DNA of 64,000 nucleotides. Source: DASUAS01 sp963720765 (GTDB taxonomy: Bacteria; Actinomycetota; Acidimicrobiia; IMCC26256; DASPTH01). The notes beneath the pieces are model-generated. The model ran no database searches. It saw nothing but the letters and a program-made list of their open reading frames with translations, and had not been told where the DNA came from. The DNA lies in the NCBI GenBank assembly GCA_963720765.1, contig CAVRGS010000002.1:496001-560000 (forward strand), in the 5' to 3' direction. Below are positions 31,406-40,682 of the stretch, one piece after another. The number at the start of each line of letters is the position of its first letter. Position 1 is the first letter of the stretch. The position numbers were made by a program, and so were the translations under genes.

Positions 31406-33750
31406 CTACGCGTAGCCCTTCGCCCGCAGCCAGCGCAGGGTGAAGAAGCCGAAGATGGGCGGGATCAAGAAGGTGATGCCGCGGAACAGGAGCACCGACG
31501 CGAGCGCCGGTGCGGGCGGGATGCCGAACGACGTGAGGCCGGCGGTGAGTGCAGCTTCGGTGACGCCGATGCCGCCGGGAACGGGCGCGACGTTGCCGAC
31601 CATGCCCGCACCGACCTGCACCACGATGAGCTGCGCGAAGTCGAGGTGCTGGTTGAAGGCCAGCATGCAGACCCCGAGGATGAGGGGGTAGATGAGGTTG
31701 CCGGCGGTGTCGCCACCGATCAGCTGCATCGCCTTCTTCGGGTTGCGCACCACGGCCCAGATGTCGCTCGCCGCCCGCTTGACCGCGGGCACCACCTTGT
31801 TCTTGATCTTGGGGATGAACAGCACCACGCCGATCAACGCCGCCACGATCGCGATGATCAGCAGGGTGTTGCTGCTCGACGAGTCGCTGCTGCTGCTGCT
31901 GGTGTCGACCGCGGTGGCGGTGATCGCGGCCGCGCTGAGGAACAGGATCATCTGGATCGCGCCACCGACGCCGGTGCTGAGCACCATGGCGCTGCCCGCA
32001 GACGCGACAGGCACGTCCTGCTTGTGGAGGTAGTCGATCTGCAGAGCGGTGCCGCCGATGCCGTTCGGCGTGATCAGGTTGAGGAACGAGCACGCCAGCT
32101 GGGTCAGCACCGTGGGCACGAACGGGAGGTCCTTGTTGACACAGCCCATGAGCGCGGTGGCCCACGACGACGGTACGAGGGGGTACATGAGGAGCGCGAG
32201 GAACGCCCAGGCCCAGGTCGCGTCCTCGAACTCGCCCTTCACCGACGCCCAGTTGATCCCCTCCATGCTGTGGAAGGCGATGCCCACGGCCAACAGCACA
32301 CCGATGAGCATCCCGATGTTGAGCAGGCTGAGCCGCTTGATCTTCAGGGGCGGGACGTCTTCGGCGCCCGTCGCGGTGGTGAGATCGGCGCGCAGCGACT
32401 TGAGGAGCTTGTTCTGGTGCTTGACCCCTCGGGTCAGTCCGGCGGGGAGGGCCGCGGGTTGCACGACCGGGATGACCGCGCCGGCGCGCTCGGCGCCGAG
32501 CGTCGCCACCATCGCGGCGATCGCGCGCTCGTCGCCCACGAGTTGCGCGGTGAGGACGAGGAGCGCGGCGTCGTCGCGGTGCACCCAGTACTGCTCGTCG
32601 CTCGCGTCGGACGAGCTGAAGTCGTCGAAAGCGACAGTGCCGTCGTCGTCGACGACCACCCGCAGCGCGTCGACGTTCCCGTGCGCGATGCCGGCACGAT
32701 GGAGCGCATCGAGCTGCTTCCAGGCGTCGCGCAACACGCCGTCGGTGATCCGCTCGACCGGGACGGATCCGATCGGCGTGCCACGCGGGGGCAGGGTGAC
32801 GAGCACCGCGGCGTCGGCACCACCGACACCGGTGCGCACGAGTCGTGCCGCGGGAACGAGTGATCGCTCGGCGAGCATCAACGTGTAGGCGATGTGCTCG
32901 ACCTGCTGCACCCGACTCCCGAAGACCGGCACACCGGGGTCGTGGTACATCGCCTTGTGCCAGGCCTTGGCGGCGATGCGGGCGTCGCGCTGGTCGCGCC
33001 CGAAGGCATCGACCCTCAGGTGCTCACCGGTGGCGAGGACCACGTCCATCACCGCAGCACGCTGGATGTGCTCCGTTGCCGGCGCGATGTCCACCACGTC
33101 GTAGCCGAGGTCGGTGAGCGCGACACGTACCTCGGCGACTGACGGCTGCCCGCCCGGCGCCCCGAACAGCACGCGCACGAGCGCCGCGATCCCGAAGCCC
33201 ACGAGCAGGCCGCCCAGGACGTCGGCCGGGAAGCCGGCACCCAGGTACATCGCAGCCGTGCACACGAGCAGGATGACGACGGCGAAGATGCGTCGCAGTG
33301 GGCGCACGATGAACGGTGAGATGCCGAACGCGAGGGCGGTGATCGCCGCCACGTTCGCGACCGGGTACACCGGTCCGTCGCCGATGCGCACGGCGACACC
33401 GAGGCCGCTGATGGTGTGCGGGCCCAACAGGTCGTTGAGCAGGAGCGCCAGTCCCCACGCCCCGCGCCCGCCAGGACGCCGTACACCGCGACCCGGAACT
33501 GACGCAGGACCAGGAGCACCGCGGTGACCGCGAGCACGGCCCAGATCGAACCGAGCGCGTAGACGGCCTTGGCGAGACCGACGATGTTCCCGGACAGCTC
33601 GTTGAGGGTGCGGAACAGGTTGACGTTGACCGTCGACTGGGTCTGGGCCCAGAAGCCCACGAGCAGCGCGAGCGTCGCGCTGACGACGAGGAGCGCGATG
33701 TCGGCGGGCCGGCGCCGTGCCCGCTCGTCGGTGTCGCGGATCCAGCTCAC
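31406..33750 (-). pseudogene. PAP2-like / kinase-like / LPG-synthase-type transmembrane protein, frameshifted
   Basis: The intact product would be about 781 residues from GTG 33750, which overlaps the MFS stop (GTGA). Frame 1 gives a PAP2-like membrane region up to VAVYGVLAG. After a G-rich run near 33460-33475 another frame continues with AWGLALLLNDLLGP and stays open to 31406. Domains in order are a PAP2-like region lacking the usual PSGH; a kinase-like region with GIAHGNVDALRV and VAFDDFSSSD; and a C-terminal flippase/LPG-synthase membrane domain (NLITPNGIGGTALQ, PVPGGIGVTEAALTAGL). This triple architecture is known in actinobacteria. It could modify or move envelope lipids. One indel splits the gene; sequence error is possible. 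Confidence 0.75.
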
Positions 33751-35339
33751 GCGGCGGCAGCGCCGGCGTCCTCGGCGTGGTAGCGCTCGAGGAGCTCGAT
33801 CTCGGCTTCGCGCTTCGGGAACATGAAGTACACCAGCGCTGCGCCGAGGACGATCGCGACGATGCCGGCGAGGTAGGCCCAGTCGGCGCCGTCGATGAAC
33901 GACGTCTGGGCGGCCGAGATGATCTGCTTCGAGTACTGCGGGTACTGCTGAGCGGTGTTGGCCGCGCTCGCGAACGACTTCGTGAGCTGCGATTCGACAC
34001 TGGTGCTCACGCTGGATGCGTTCGGGGATCCCGCGATGAGCTTCGTGAACGCAGTCGCGTATCCGGCGGTCAGCAGTGCACCGAGGATCGACTGCATGAT
34101 CGCCCCGCCGAGGTCACGCTGGAGATCGGCGGTGGCCGATGCCATGCCGGCGCGCCGCACCGGTACGGAACCGGTGAGCGAGTGCGAGGCAGGAGTGCCC
34201 GCGAAGCCGACGCCGATGCCGACGAGCGCGTACGCCAGTCCGACCTGCCAGTACTGGCTGTCGGCGTCCCAGAGCACCAGCATCGTGAGGAAGCCGAGGA
34301 AGCAGAACGCGTAGCCGAGCAGCAGGGTGAACCGGGCGCCCCGGGCCTGCACCAGCTTGGCGGAACGCGGCGCCACGATCACCATCAGGATGGCGGCCGG
34401 CAGGATCGACGCCCCCGCTTCGAGGGTGTCGTAGCCGAGCACGTTCTGGAGGAACTGCTGGCCGATGAACATGGCTGCCATCAGCGAGCCGAACACGATG
34501 ATGCCGCCGACCGCGGCGACCCAGAAGATGCGCCGTGCGGCGACATCGAGGTCGTAGAGCGGGTTGCGGGCGCGCTGTTGGCGGATCACGAACGCAACTG
34601 CCGCTGCGCCCACGATCACGAGCAAGCCGATGGCGATGCTGCTCTTGTCGGGGACGGGCAAGAAGTTGATGCCGAGGATCAGCGCGCCGACCATGAGCGC
34701 CGAGAGGATGCCGCCGAGGTTGTCGACCGGGTCGACGGCCTCGTTCACGTGGCTGGGTACGTACTTGAGCGCGAGGACCAGTGCCACCACCGCGAGGGGC
34801 AGGGTCACCAGGAACACCGACCCCCACCAGAAGTGCTCGAGCAGCGCGCCCGACACCAACGGGCCGAGCGCCGAGATCCCGCCGCCGATCGCCGACCAGA
34901 GCGCGATGGACCGGGTACGGGGTTGGCCCGACCACAGCGCGGTGATCAGCGCGAGCGTGGTGGGGAACGCCATGCCCGCCGAGAGTCCACCGAGCACCCG
35001 GGCGGCCGCGAGGACGCCGTCGCTCGGCGCGTACGCGGCGAGCAGGCACGCGGGGATCGACAGCAGGACGCCGCCGACCAGCATCATCTTGCGTCCGTAC
35101 CGGTCGCCCAGCGCGCCGAGGTAGAGGACCGACGCCGCGAGACCGAACGAATAGCCGACCGCGATCAGGTTGAGAGTGGTCTGGGACGAATCGAACGCCT
35201 TGCCGATGTCGGGCAACGCGACGTTGGCGACCGCGAGGTTCAGGTTGGCGACCGCGGCCACGAGGATCAGCGCGAGCAGGACGAGTGGCCCCCTCGAAGG
35301 TGCGCTGTCGGGCTCGCCCCCCGCTGCCGGCGCCGTCAC
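33747..35339 (-). CDS. MFS transporter, DHA2/EmrB-like drug efflux family
   Basis: The protein has 530 residues from GTG 35339; no earlier start exists in frame before a stop. It has about 14 membrane helices, typical of DHA2 drug:proton antiporters. Motif A appears as GALGDRYGRKMM near 80-91, and ARVLGGLSAGMAFP is the motif C-like antiporter region. Before the last helix there is a long extracytoplasmic loop (SSVSTSVESQLTKSF). Its stop overlaps the start of the downstream lipid-enzyme gene, so the two are translationally coupled. The substrate may be a lipid or drug. It is divergent from the LuxR/MalT-type regulator. Confidence 0.9.
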   Translation of the reverse strand: MTAPAAGGEPDSAPSRGPLVLLALILVAAVANLNLAVANVALPDIGKAFDSSQTTLNLIAVGYSFGLAASVLYLGALGDRYGRKMMLVGGVLLSIPACLLAAYAPSDGVLAAARVLGGLSAGMAFPTTLALITALWSGQPRTRSIALWSAIGGGISALGPLVSGALLEHFWWGSVFLVTLPLAVVALVLALKYVPSHVNEAVDPVDNLGGILSALMVGALILGINFLPVPDKSSIAIGLLVIVGAAAVAFVIRQQRARNPLYDLDVAARRIFWVAAVGGIIVFGSLMAAMFIGQQFLQNVLGYDTLEAGASILPAAILMVIVAPRSAKLVQARGARFTLLLGYAFCFLGFLTMLVLWDADSQYWQVGLAYALVGIGVGFAGTPASHSLTGSVPVRRAGMASATADLQRDLGGAIMQSILGALLTAGYATAFTKLIAGSPNASSVSTSVESQLTKSFASAANTAQQYPQYSKQIISAAQTSFIDGADWAYLAGIVAIVLGAALVYFMFPKREAEIELLERYHAEDAGAAAA

Positions 35340-35411
35340 CTGGCGAACCCTACTGGCATGGCGCAGCGTGCGTGCTTCATCCGTTCCGGGTGACCTCCGT
35401 GGGAGCCGCGG

Positions 35412-35420
35412 CCCGGGAAC
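35412..35420 (+). promoter_or_regulatory. CCCGGGAAC motif upstream of LuxR/MalT-type gene (copy 1)
   Basis: CCCGGGAAC followed by CCGC lies 16 bases before the regulator start. Identical 9-mers precede DUF2252 (37720) and cydA (39214). It is a candidate operator for the LuxR-type regulator. Confidence 0.4.
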
Positions 35421-35435
35421 CCGCTTGAATGGGGT

Positions 35436-37678
35436 GTGGTGGATGCAGGGGCCGAGTTCGAGACCGACCACGACGCGACCGGGTTCGCGTCGTTCCCGGC
35501 GCCGTCGGGCGCCCGCTTCGTGGAACGGTCGCGTCTGCTCGACGAGCTTCGGGCGGTGACGGACGTCCCTGTGGTCGTGGTGGTGGGCGGCGCGGGTGCC
35601 GGCAAGAGCACGCTCGCGCGCCAGTGGGTGGAAGGCGACCCGCGGTCGGTGGCGTGGCTCACGGCCACCGACCAGCACGACGATCCTGCGGTGCTGCTCG
35701 GCGACATCGTGCACGCCCTCGACGGGTTCGAGCCCCTCGAACCGCGGGTCAAACAGCAGCTGCGCTCGGTTGATCTCGACTTCTCGGCGGTGCTGGTCCC
35801 TCGGCTCGAACGCACCGTGGCCGAGCGCGGACGGCCCTTCGTGCTGGTGCTCGACGACGCCCATCGGTTGCGGCGGCGTCAATCCTGGGCGCTCGTGCAG
35901 GCCCTGGCCGACTGCATGCCCACCGGGTCGCAGCTCGTCGTGGTGTCGCGACGAGAACCCGCACTCGCACTCGGGCGCATGCGCGCCGACCGGCGGATGT
36001 ACGAGCTGGCGCCGAAACGCCTGGCGATGGACCGAGGTGAGGCGGCCGAGATGCTGGCCGGCGCGGGGATCGTGCTCCCGCCGGGCGCGATCGACGCGCT
36101 CTGGGCGCGCACCGAAGGCTGGCCCGTCGGGCTCTACCTCGCCACGCTCGTGCTCGCCGACGCCGACGACCCGGTCGAAGCAGCGGCCGAGTTCTCGGGC
36201 GACGATCGCATCGTCGTCGACTACGTGCGCGAGGAGCTCCTCGGGGCCTTGCCCCGTCGCACGCGCGACTTCCTGTTGCAGGCCTCCGTGCTCGAAGAGC
36301 TGCGCGCCTCCGTCTGCGATGTCGTGCTCGACCGCGACGGCAGCGACCACGACCTCGCCGACGCGGCGGCGTCGTTGCAGCTCCTGATCCCGCTCGACCG
36401 GCGGGGCGAGTCATACCGCATGCACCAACTGCTCCGCGACACGCTGCGCCTCGAGCTCGCCCGGCGGGATCCCGAGCTCGCGGCGCGGCTGCACGCGCGC
36501 GCGCGGCTGACTGGTACGAAGCGGCTGGTGACCTCGACCGCGCGGTCGAGCACCTGCGCCACGCCGGTGACGCCGATCGTCGCGAAGCATTGATCTGGCG
36601 GGGGGCGCCGCTCTACGCCGGCTTCGGCCGCATCGCGACGGTCGAGAACTGGCTCGAGGGGTACACGCTCGACGAGTTGCGCGCTCGACCCGGCTTGATC
36701 GGATCGCGTGCGTGGTTGTGCATGATGGCTGGCGACATGTCGTCGCTGCGCTACTGGGCAGAGGTCATGGGCGCGCTCGACGACGACCGCCAACTCCCGG
36801 ACGGCAACCCGGTGGGCCAACAGGCTGCGCTGCTCCGCGCGCTCGTCGGCGCGTCGGGCATCGAGACCATGCGCGCCGACGCGGCGCGGGCGTACGAACT
36901 GGACCGGACTGCCAGCCCGTTCCGCGCGATCGCGCGGTACATCGAAGGGGGTGCGCTCCGCATCCAGGGCCGACGCATGGAAGCGCGCGATCGCCTCCTC
37001 GAAGGCGAGGCCATCGGCGCGGTTGCACTCCCAGCCAGTCAGTCCCACTGCCTCGCGCTGCTGACGGCGTTGGCGATCGACGACGACGACTGGGAGAGCG
37101 CGCGCCACCTCGTCGACCGGCTCAACGTGGTGCTCGATCGCTACGACTTCCGCGAACGACCCGCGCAAGCCGTCTCGTTGTCGGTGTCGGGGCTGGTCTC
37201 GGCGCGATCAGGTGACTCCGCCGACGCCCGTATCGACGCGAAACAGGCGCTGTTCCTGGTGTCGATGCTCTCGACCGTCGCGCCCTGGGTCTCGATCGAG
37301 ACCCGCATCTCGCTGGCGCGGACCTTCCTGCTCCTCGGCGACGTCGCGCTCGCACGAACGCTCACCCGCGAGGCGGTCGAGTTCCTCCCGCTCGTGCCCG
37401 ACGCCGACTCGCTGCGCACGCGGCTCAGTGCCCTCGAGCAGACGACGGACGGTGCCGCGGTCCCCGGCGGTGTGCTCGTCACGCCGATGACCCCGGCGGA
37501 GATGCGGGTCATCCGCTACCTCCCCACTCACCTCACGGTCGCGGCGATCGCCGAGGAGCTCTTCGTCTCCCGCAACACGGTCAAGACCCAGGCCATCTCC
37601 ATCTACCGCAAGCTCGGCGTGAGCTCACGGGGTCCGGCGGTCGAGGCCGCCCGGGGCCTCGGTCTGCTCGACGACTGA
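35436..37678 (+). pseudogene. LuxR family ATP-dependent regulator (MalT/LAL type), frameshifted
   Basis: The intact product would be about 746 residues from GTG 35436 or the adjacent GTG 35439. The first frame holds an STAND-type ATPase: Walker A GGAGAGKST at 51-59, Walker B FVLVLDDAH at 135-143, and a winged-helix region to LHARAR. The natural continuation (ADWYEAAGDLDRAVEHLRHAGD) lies in another frame that runs to 37678 and includes TPR-like repeats and a C-terminal LuxR helix-turn-helix (TVAAIAEELFVSRNTVKTQ). The break falls in a (CG)6 run at 36494-36505; two fewer or one more base restores the frame. Phase variation, decay or sequence error are all possible. Confidence 0.85.
36494..36505 (+). 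repeat. (CG)6 dinucleotide tract at the LuxR/MalT frameshift
   Basis: This is an uninterrupted CG repeat, six units, exactly where the regulator changes frame. With five units the MalT-like reading LHARAADWYEAAGD is restored. Confidence 0.8.
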
Positions 37679-37694
37679 CGAGGTGCTCGGCGTT

Positions 37695-37728
37695 CACCCG
37701 GTCCGGGTGAGGTGCCCCACCCGGGAAC
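37695..37728. promoter_or_regulatory. Palindromic CACCCGG cluster and CCCGGGAAC motif (copy 2) before DUF2252
   Basis: CACCCGG-T-CCGGGTG (37695-37709) is a perfect 7+1+7 palindrome. A third CACCCGG copy begins at 37718 and runs into CCCGGGAAC (37720-37728). The cluster ends 16 bases before the DUF2252 ATG. It looks like a multi-site operator, perhaps for the LuxR-type regulator just upstream. Confidence 0.5.
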
Positions 37729-37744
37729 GCGTCAGGATGGGCAG

Positions 37745-39199
37745 ATGAGCACCGCCCGCTCCAGTGCCCCGATCGTGCACCTCGACCCCGAACAGCGTGT
37801 CGGGATCGGCCGTGCCGCCCGTGCCGCGGTACGCCGCTCCTCGCACGCCGACTGGGTGCCGCCGTCCGACCGGCCCGATCCGACCACACTGCTGACGCAG
37901 CAGGAGGTGACCCGGGTCGAAGACCTCGTGCCGCTCCGACACGAGCGCATGCTCGTGTCGCCGTTCACCTTCTACCGCGGCGCTGCGGTGATCATGGCCT
38001 CCGACCTCGGATCGCAGACCGACAGCGGACTGCGGGTGCAGGCGTGCGGTGATGCGCACCTCTCCAACTTCGGCGGGTTCGCGTCGCCCGAACGGACGCT
38101 CTCGTTCGACATCAACGACTTCGACGAAACCAGTCCCGGGCCGTTCGAGTGGGACGTCAAGCGACTCGTGACCAGCTTCGAGATCGCGGCCCGGTCCAAC
38201 TCGTTCACCGAGAAGGAGAAGTCCTTCGTCGTCAACACGGTGGTACGGCACTACCGCGAGGCGATGGCCGAGTTCGCCACCATGAGCAACCTCGACGTCT
38301 GGTACGCGCACCTCGACGTCGAGAAGATCTTCAACGAAGAGAGGGCGAAGGCGTCGCCGGCCGAGGTGAAGCGCTTCGAGAAGAACCTGGCCAAGGCGGA
38401 GTCGAAGGACAACCTGAAGGCGTTCGCCAAGCTCACCGAGCGGGTCGACGGCGAGTACCGGATCAAGAGCGACCCGCCCCTGATCGTGTCGTTGAGCGAC
38501 CTGTTCCAGGGTGACGACTCCGACGACCTCAGGGCGTGGCTGGCCGACCGCCTGCGCTCCTACCGCCGCTCGCTGCAACCTGACCGACGCCACCTGCTCG
38601 AGTCGTACCGCATGGTCGACTTCGCCCGGAAGGTCGTCGGAGTCGGCAGCGTCGGGACGCGGTGCTGGGTCGCACTGATGCTCGGACGCGACGACTCCGA
38701 CCCGTTGTTCCTCCAGATCAAGGAGGCCGAGGCATCGGTGCTCGAGCCCTACGCGGGCCGGAGCGGGTACGCCAACCATGGCCAGCGGGTGGTCGAGGGT
38801 CAGCGGTTGCTGCAGGCGTCGAGCGACATCATGTTGGGCTGGATCCGTACCGTCGGCATCGACGGCGTCGAGCGCGACTACTACGTGCGCCAGCTCTGGG
38901 ACTGGAAGTTCTCGGCCGACATCGACGCCATGGCGCCGTCGACGATGGCGCTCTACGCCCGGCTGTGCGGGTGGACGCTGGCGCGCGGTCACGCGCGCTC
39001 GGGCGACCGCATCGCGATCGCGGCGTACCTCGGGAGCGGCGAGCAGTTCGACAAGGCGATCGCTCAGTTCGCGGTGGCCTATGCCGACCAGAACGATCGC
39101 GACTACGCGACGGTCACCGAAGCGCTGCAGGCTGCACCCGCCCCGCAGGACGTCTCCGCCGAGCAAGGCGCGCCCGGGCCGCCCGCTGCGCGAAGCTGA
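37745..39199 (+). CDS. DUF2252 domain-containing protein
   Basis: The protein has 484 residues from ATG 37745; a GTG at 37712 lies within the palindromic cluster and is less likely. The DUF2252 (PF10009) signatures are strong: MLVSPFTFYRGAA near 67-79, QACGDAHLSNFGGF near 98-111, SFDINDFDET and WDVKRLVTS. The GDxHxxN and DxNDFD motifs look like those of the protein-kinase/aminoglycoside-phosphotransferase superfamily, so an ATP-dependent kinase role is plausible. The family is common in actinobacteria and of unknown function. It lies directly downstream of the LuxR/MalT gene and before cydAB, with shared upstream motifs. Confidence 0.92.
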   Translation: MSTARSSAPIVHLDPEQRVGIGRAARAAVRRSSHADWVPPSDRPDPTTLLTQQEVTRVEDLVPLRHERMLVSPFTFYRGAAVIMASDLGSQTDSGLRVQACGDAHLSNFGGFASPERTLSFDINDFDETSPGPFEWDVKRLVTSFEIAARSNSFTEKEKSFVVNTVVRHYREAMAEFATMSNLDVWYAHLDVEKIFNEERAKASPAEVKRFEKNLAKAESKDNLKAFAKLTERVDGEYRIKSDPPLIVSLSDLFQGDDSDDLRAWLADRLRSYRRSLQPDRRHLLESYRMVDFARKVVGVGSVGTRCWVALMLGRDDSDPLFLQIKEAEASVLEPYAGRSGYANHGQRVVEGQRLLQASSDIMLGWIRTVGIDGVERDYYVRQLWDWKFSADIDAMAPSTMALYARLCGWTLARGHARSGDRIAIAAYLGSGEQFDKAIAQFAVAYADQNDRDYATVTEALQAAPAPQDVSAEQGAPGPPAARS

Positions 39200-39212
39200 C
39201 GCCCCAGGCCAA

Positions 39213-39228
39213 CCCCGGGAACCCGGGG
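39213..39228. promoter_or_regulatory. Inverted repeat with CCCGGGAAC motif (copy 3) upstream of cydAB
   Basis: CCCCGGGAACCCGGGG forms a 7+2+7 inverted repeat between the DUF2252 stop and the cydA start. It contains the same CCCGGGAAC 9-mer found upstream of the LuxR/MalT and DUF2252 genes. It could be an operator or, less likely given no T-run, a terminator. Confidence 0.5.
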
Positions 39229-39254
39229 CGCTCGAGCAGTAGGAGAGCGTCGTC

Positions 39255-40682
39255 GTGACCAGCGCGCTGAACTGGGTGCTCGCGGTGAACCCGGTGCCGT
39301 GGGCGCGCGCGCAGATGGCACTCACACTGGCGTTCCACATCGTCCTGGTGCCGCTCGGCGTGGCGTGGGGCTTCATCACCCTCATCGCCAACTGGCGTGC
39401 GATCAAGAAGCACGACGCCGACGCGCTGCTGCTCGCGCAGCGGTGGTCGAAGTACATGGCGGTCACGTTCGCCGTGGGCGCGGTCACCGGCACCGTCCTG
39501 TCGTTCGAGTTCGGCCTGCTCTGGCCGCGGTTCATGGGTCGCTTCGGCGACGCGTTCGGCATCCCGTTCGCGATCGAAGGGCTGTTCTTCTTCCTCGAGG
39601 CGATCTTCCTCGCGGTCTACATCTACGGGTGGAAGCGGCTGAAGCCGTGGGCGCACTTCTGGACCGGTGTGCCGATCGTGATCGCAGGCATCGGCGGCAC
39701 CGTGTCGGTCGTGGCGGCGAACGCGTGGATGAACGAACCTGCGGGCTTCACCCTGAACGCCGCAGGCAAGGTCGTCGATGTCGACCCGTGGGACGTCATC
39801 TTCAACAAGGCGATGCCGCTGCAGTCGCTGCACATGCTCGTGGCCGCGTACCTGGTGGGCGGCTTCCTGATCGCGTCGGTCTACGCGTGGGGCATGCTCC
39901 GCGGGCGACGTGACCGCTACCACCGCATCGGGTTCCTCATCCCCTTCACCGTCGCCGCCCTCGCGATGCCGTTCCAGATGCTCGTGGGCGACGAGCTGGC
40001 GCGCTGGGTCTACAACAACGAGCCGGTCAAGTTCGCCGCCATCGAGATGGTGCCGAAGACCTCGACCGACGTCCCCGAGACGCTGTTCGGACACCTCAAC
40101 CAGCAGGGCGAAGTGGAGGGCGGCATTCCCATCCCGGGACTCGCGTCGATCCTCTCCGATCCCGCCGAAGGCACCAGTACGCAGATCCAGGGCCTCGATT
40201 CGTTCCCGAAGGACTCGCGCCCGACCAACGCCGAAGTCGACGTGGTGCACCTCGCGTGGGACGTGATGGTGGGCCTGGGCACGTTCCTGTTCCTGCTCGC
40301 GCTCTGGTTCTTCGCGTCGTGGGTGTTCAAACGGCGCATGCCGAAGTCCAAGCTCTTCCTCTGGATCGCCGCGGCCGCCGGCGTGTTGTCGGTGGTCACG
40401 CTCGAGGCGGGCTGGGTGGTCACCGAGGTCGGGCGCCAGCCCTGGATCGTCCGCAACTACATGAAGGTCGAGCAGGCGGCCACCGCGAACACCGGCGTGT
40501 GGATCACGTTCGTCGCCGTGCTGCTCGTGTACCTCGGCCTCGCGGTCACGGTGATCCTCGTGCTGCGGCAGATGAGTCGGCGCTGGCGTGAAGGTGACGC
40601 CGAAGCCGAGGTCGACGAAGGCGGTCCCTACGGCCCGCGGCCGACTCCCGAGGTGGAGGAGTCGAAGGAGCTCGTGCCGTGA
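39255..40682 (+). CDS. cydA: Cytochrome bd ubiquinol oxidase subunit I
   Basis: The protein has 475 residues from GTG 39255 with AGGAGAG upstream. It is the heme-carrying subunit of the bd-type quinol oxidase, which reduces oxygen to water at the cytoplasmic membrane. Nine helices are expected. Heme ligands and key acids visible are His28 (LAFHIVL), His192 (SLHMLVAAY), Met in WDVMVGLG and the pair Glu107/Glu114 in IEGLFFFLEAIF. VGRQPWIVRNYM is the GRQPW family signature. The Q-loop is short, as in cyanide-insensitive-type oxidases. The gene overlaps cydB by GTGA. No cydDC assembly genes follow. Confidence 0.95.
   Translation: MTSALNWVLAVNPVPWARAQMALTLAFHIVLVPLGVAWGFITLIANWRAIKKHDADALLLAQRWSKYMAVTFAVGAVTGTVLSFEFGLLWPRFMGRFGDAFGIPFAIEGLFFFLEAIFLAVYIYGWKRLKPWAHFWTGVPIVIAGIGGTVSVVAANAWMNEPAGFTLNAAGKVVDVDPWDVIFNKAMPLQSLHMLVAAYLVGGFLIASVYAWGMLRGRRDRYHRIGFLIPFTVAALAMPFQMLVGDELARWVYNNEPVKFAAIEMVPKTSTDVPETLFGHLNQQGEVEGGIPIPGLASILSDPAEGTSTQIQGLDSFPKDSRPTNAEVDVVHLAWDVMVGLGTFLFLLALWFFASWVFKRRMPKSKLFLWIAAAAGVLSVVTLEAGWVVTEVGRQPWIVRNYMKVEQAATANTGVWITFVAVLLVYLGLAVTVILVLRQMSRRWREGDAEAEVDEGGPYGPRPTPEVEESKELVP

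Noticed and set aside
31874..31912. Serine codon run in the LPG-synthase-type protein as a microsatellite or phase-variable tract
   Set aside because: The codons vary (TCG, AGC, GCT-type mixes on the minus strand), giving a Ser/Asp-rich loop in an intact frame. There is no uniform repeat.
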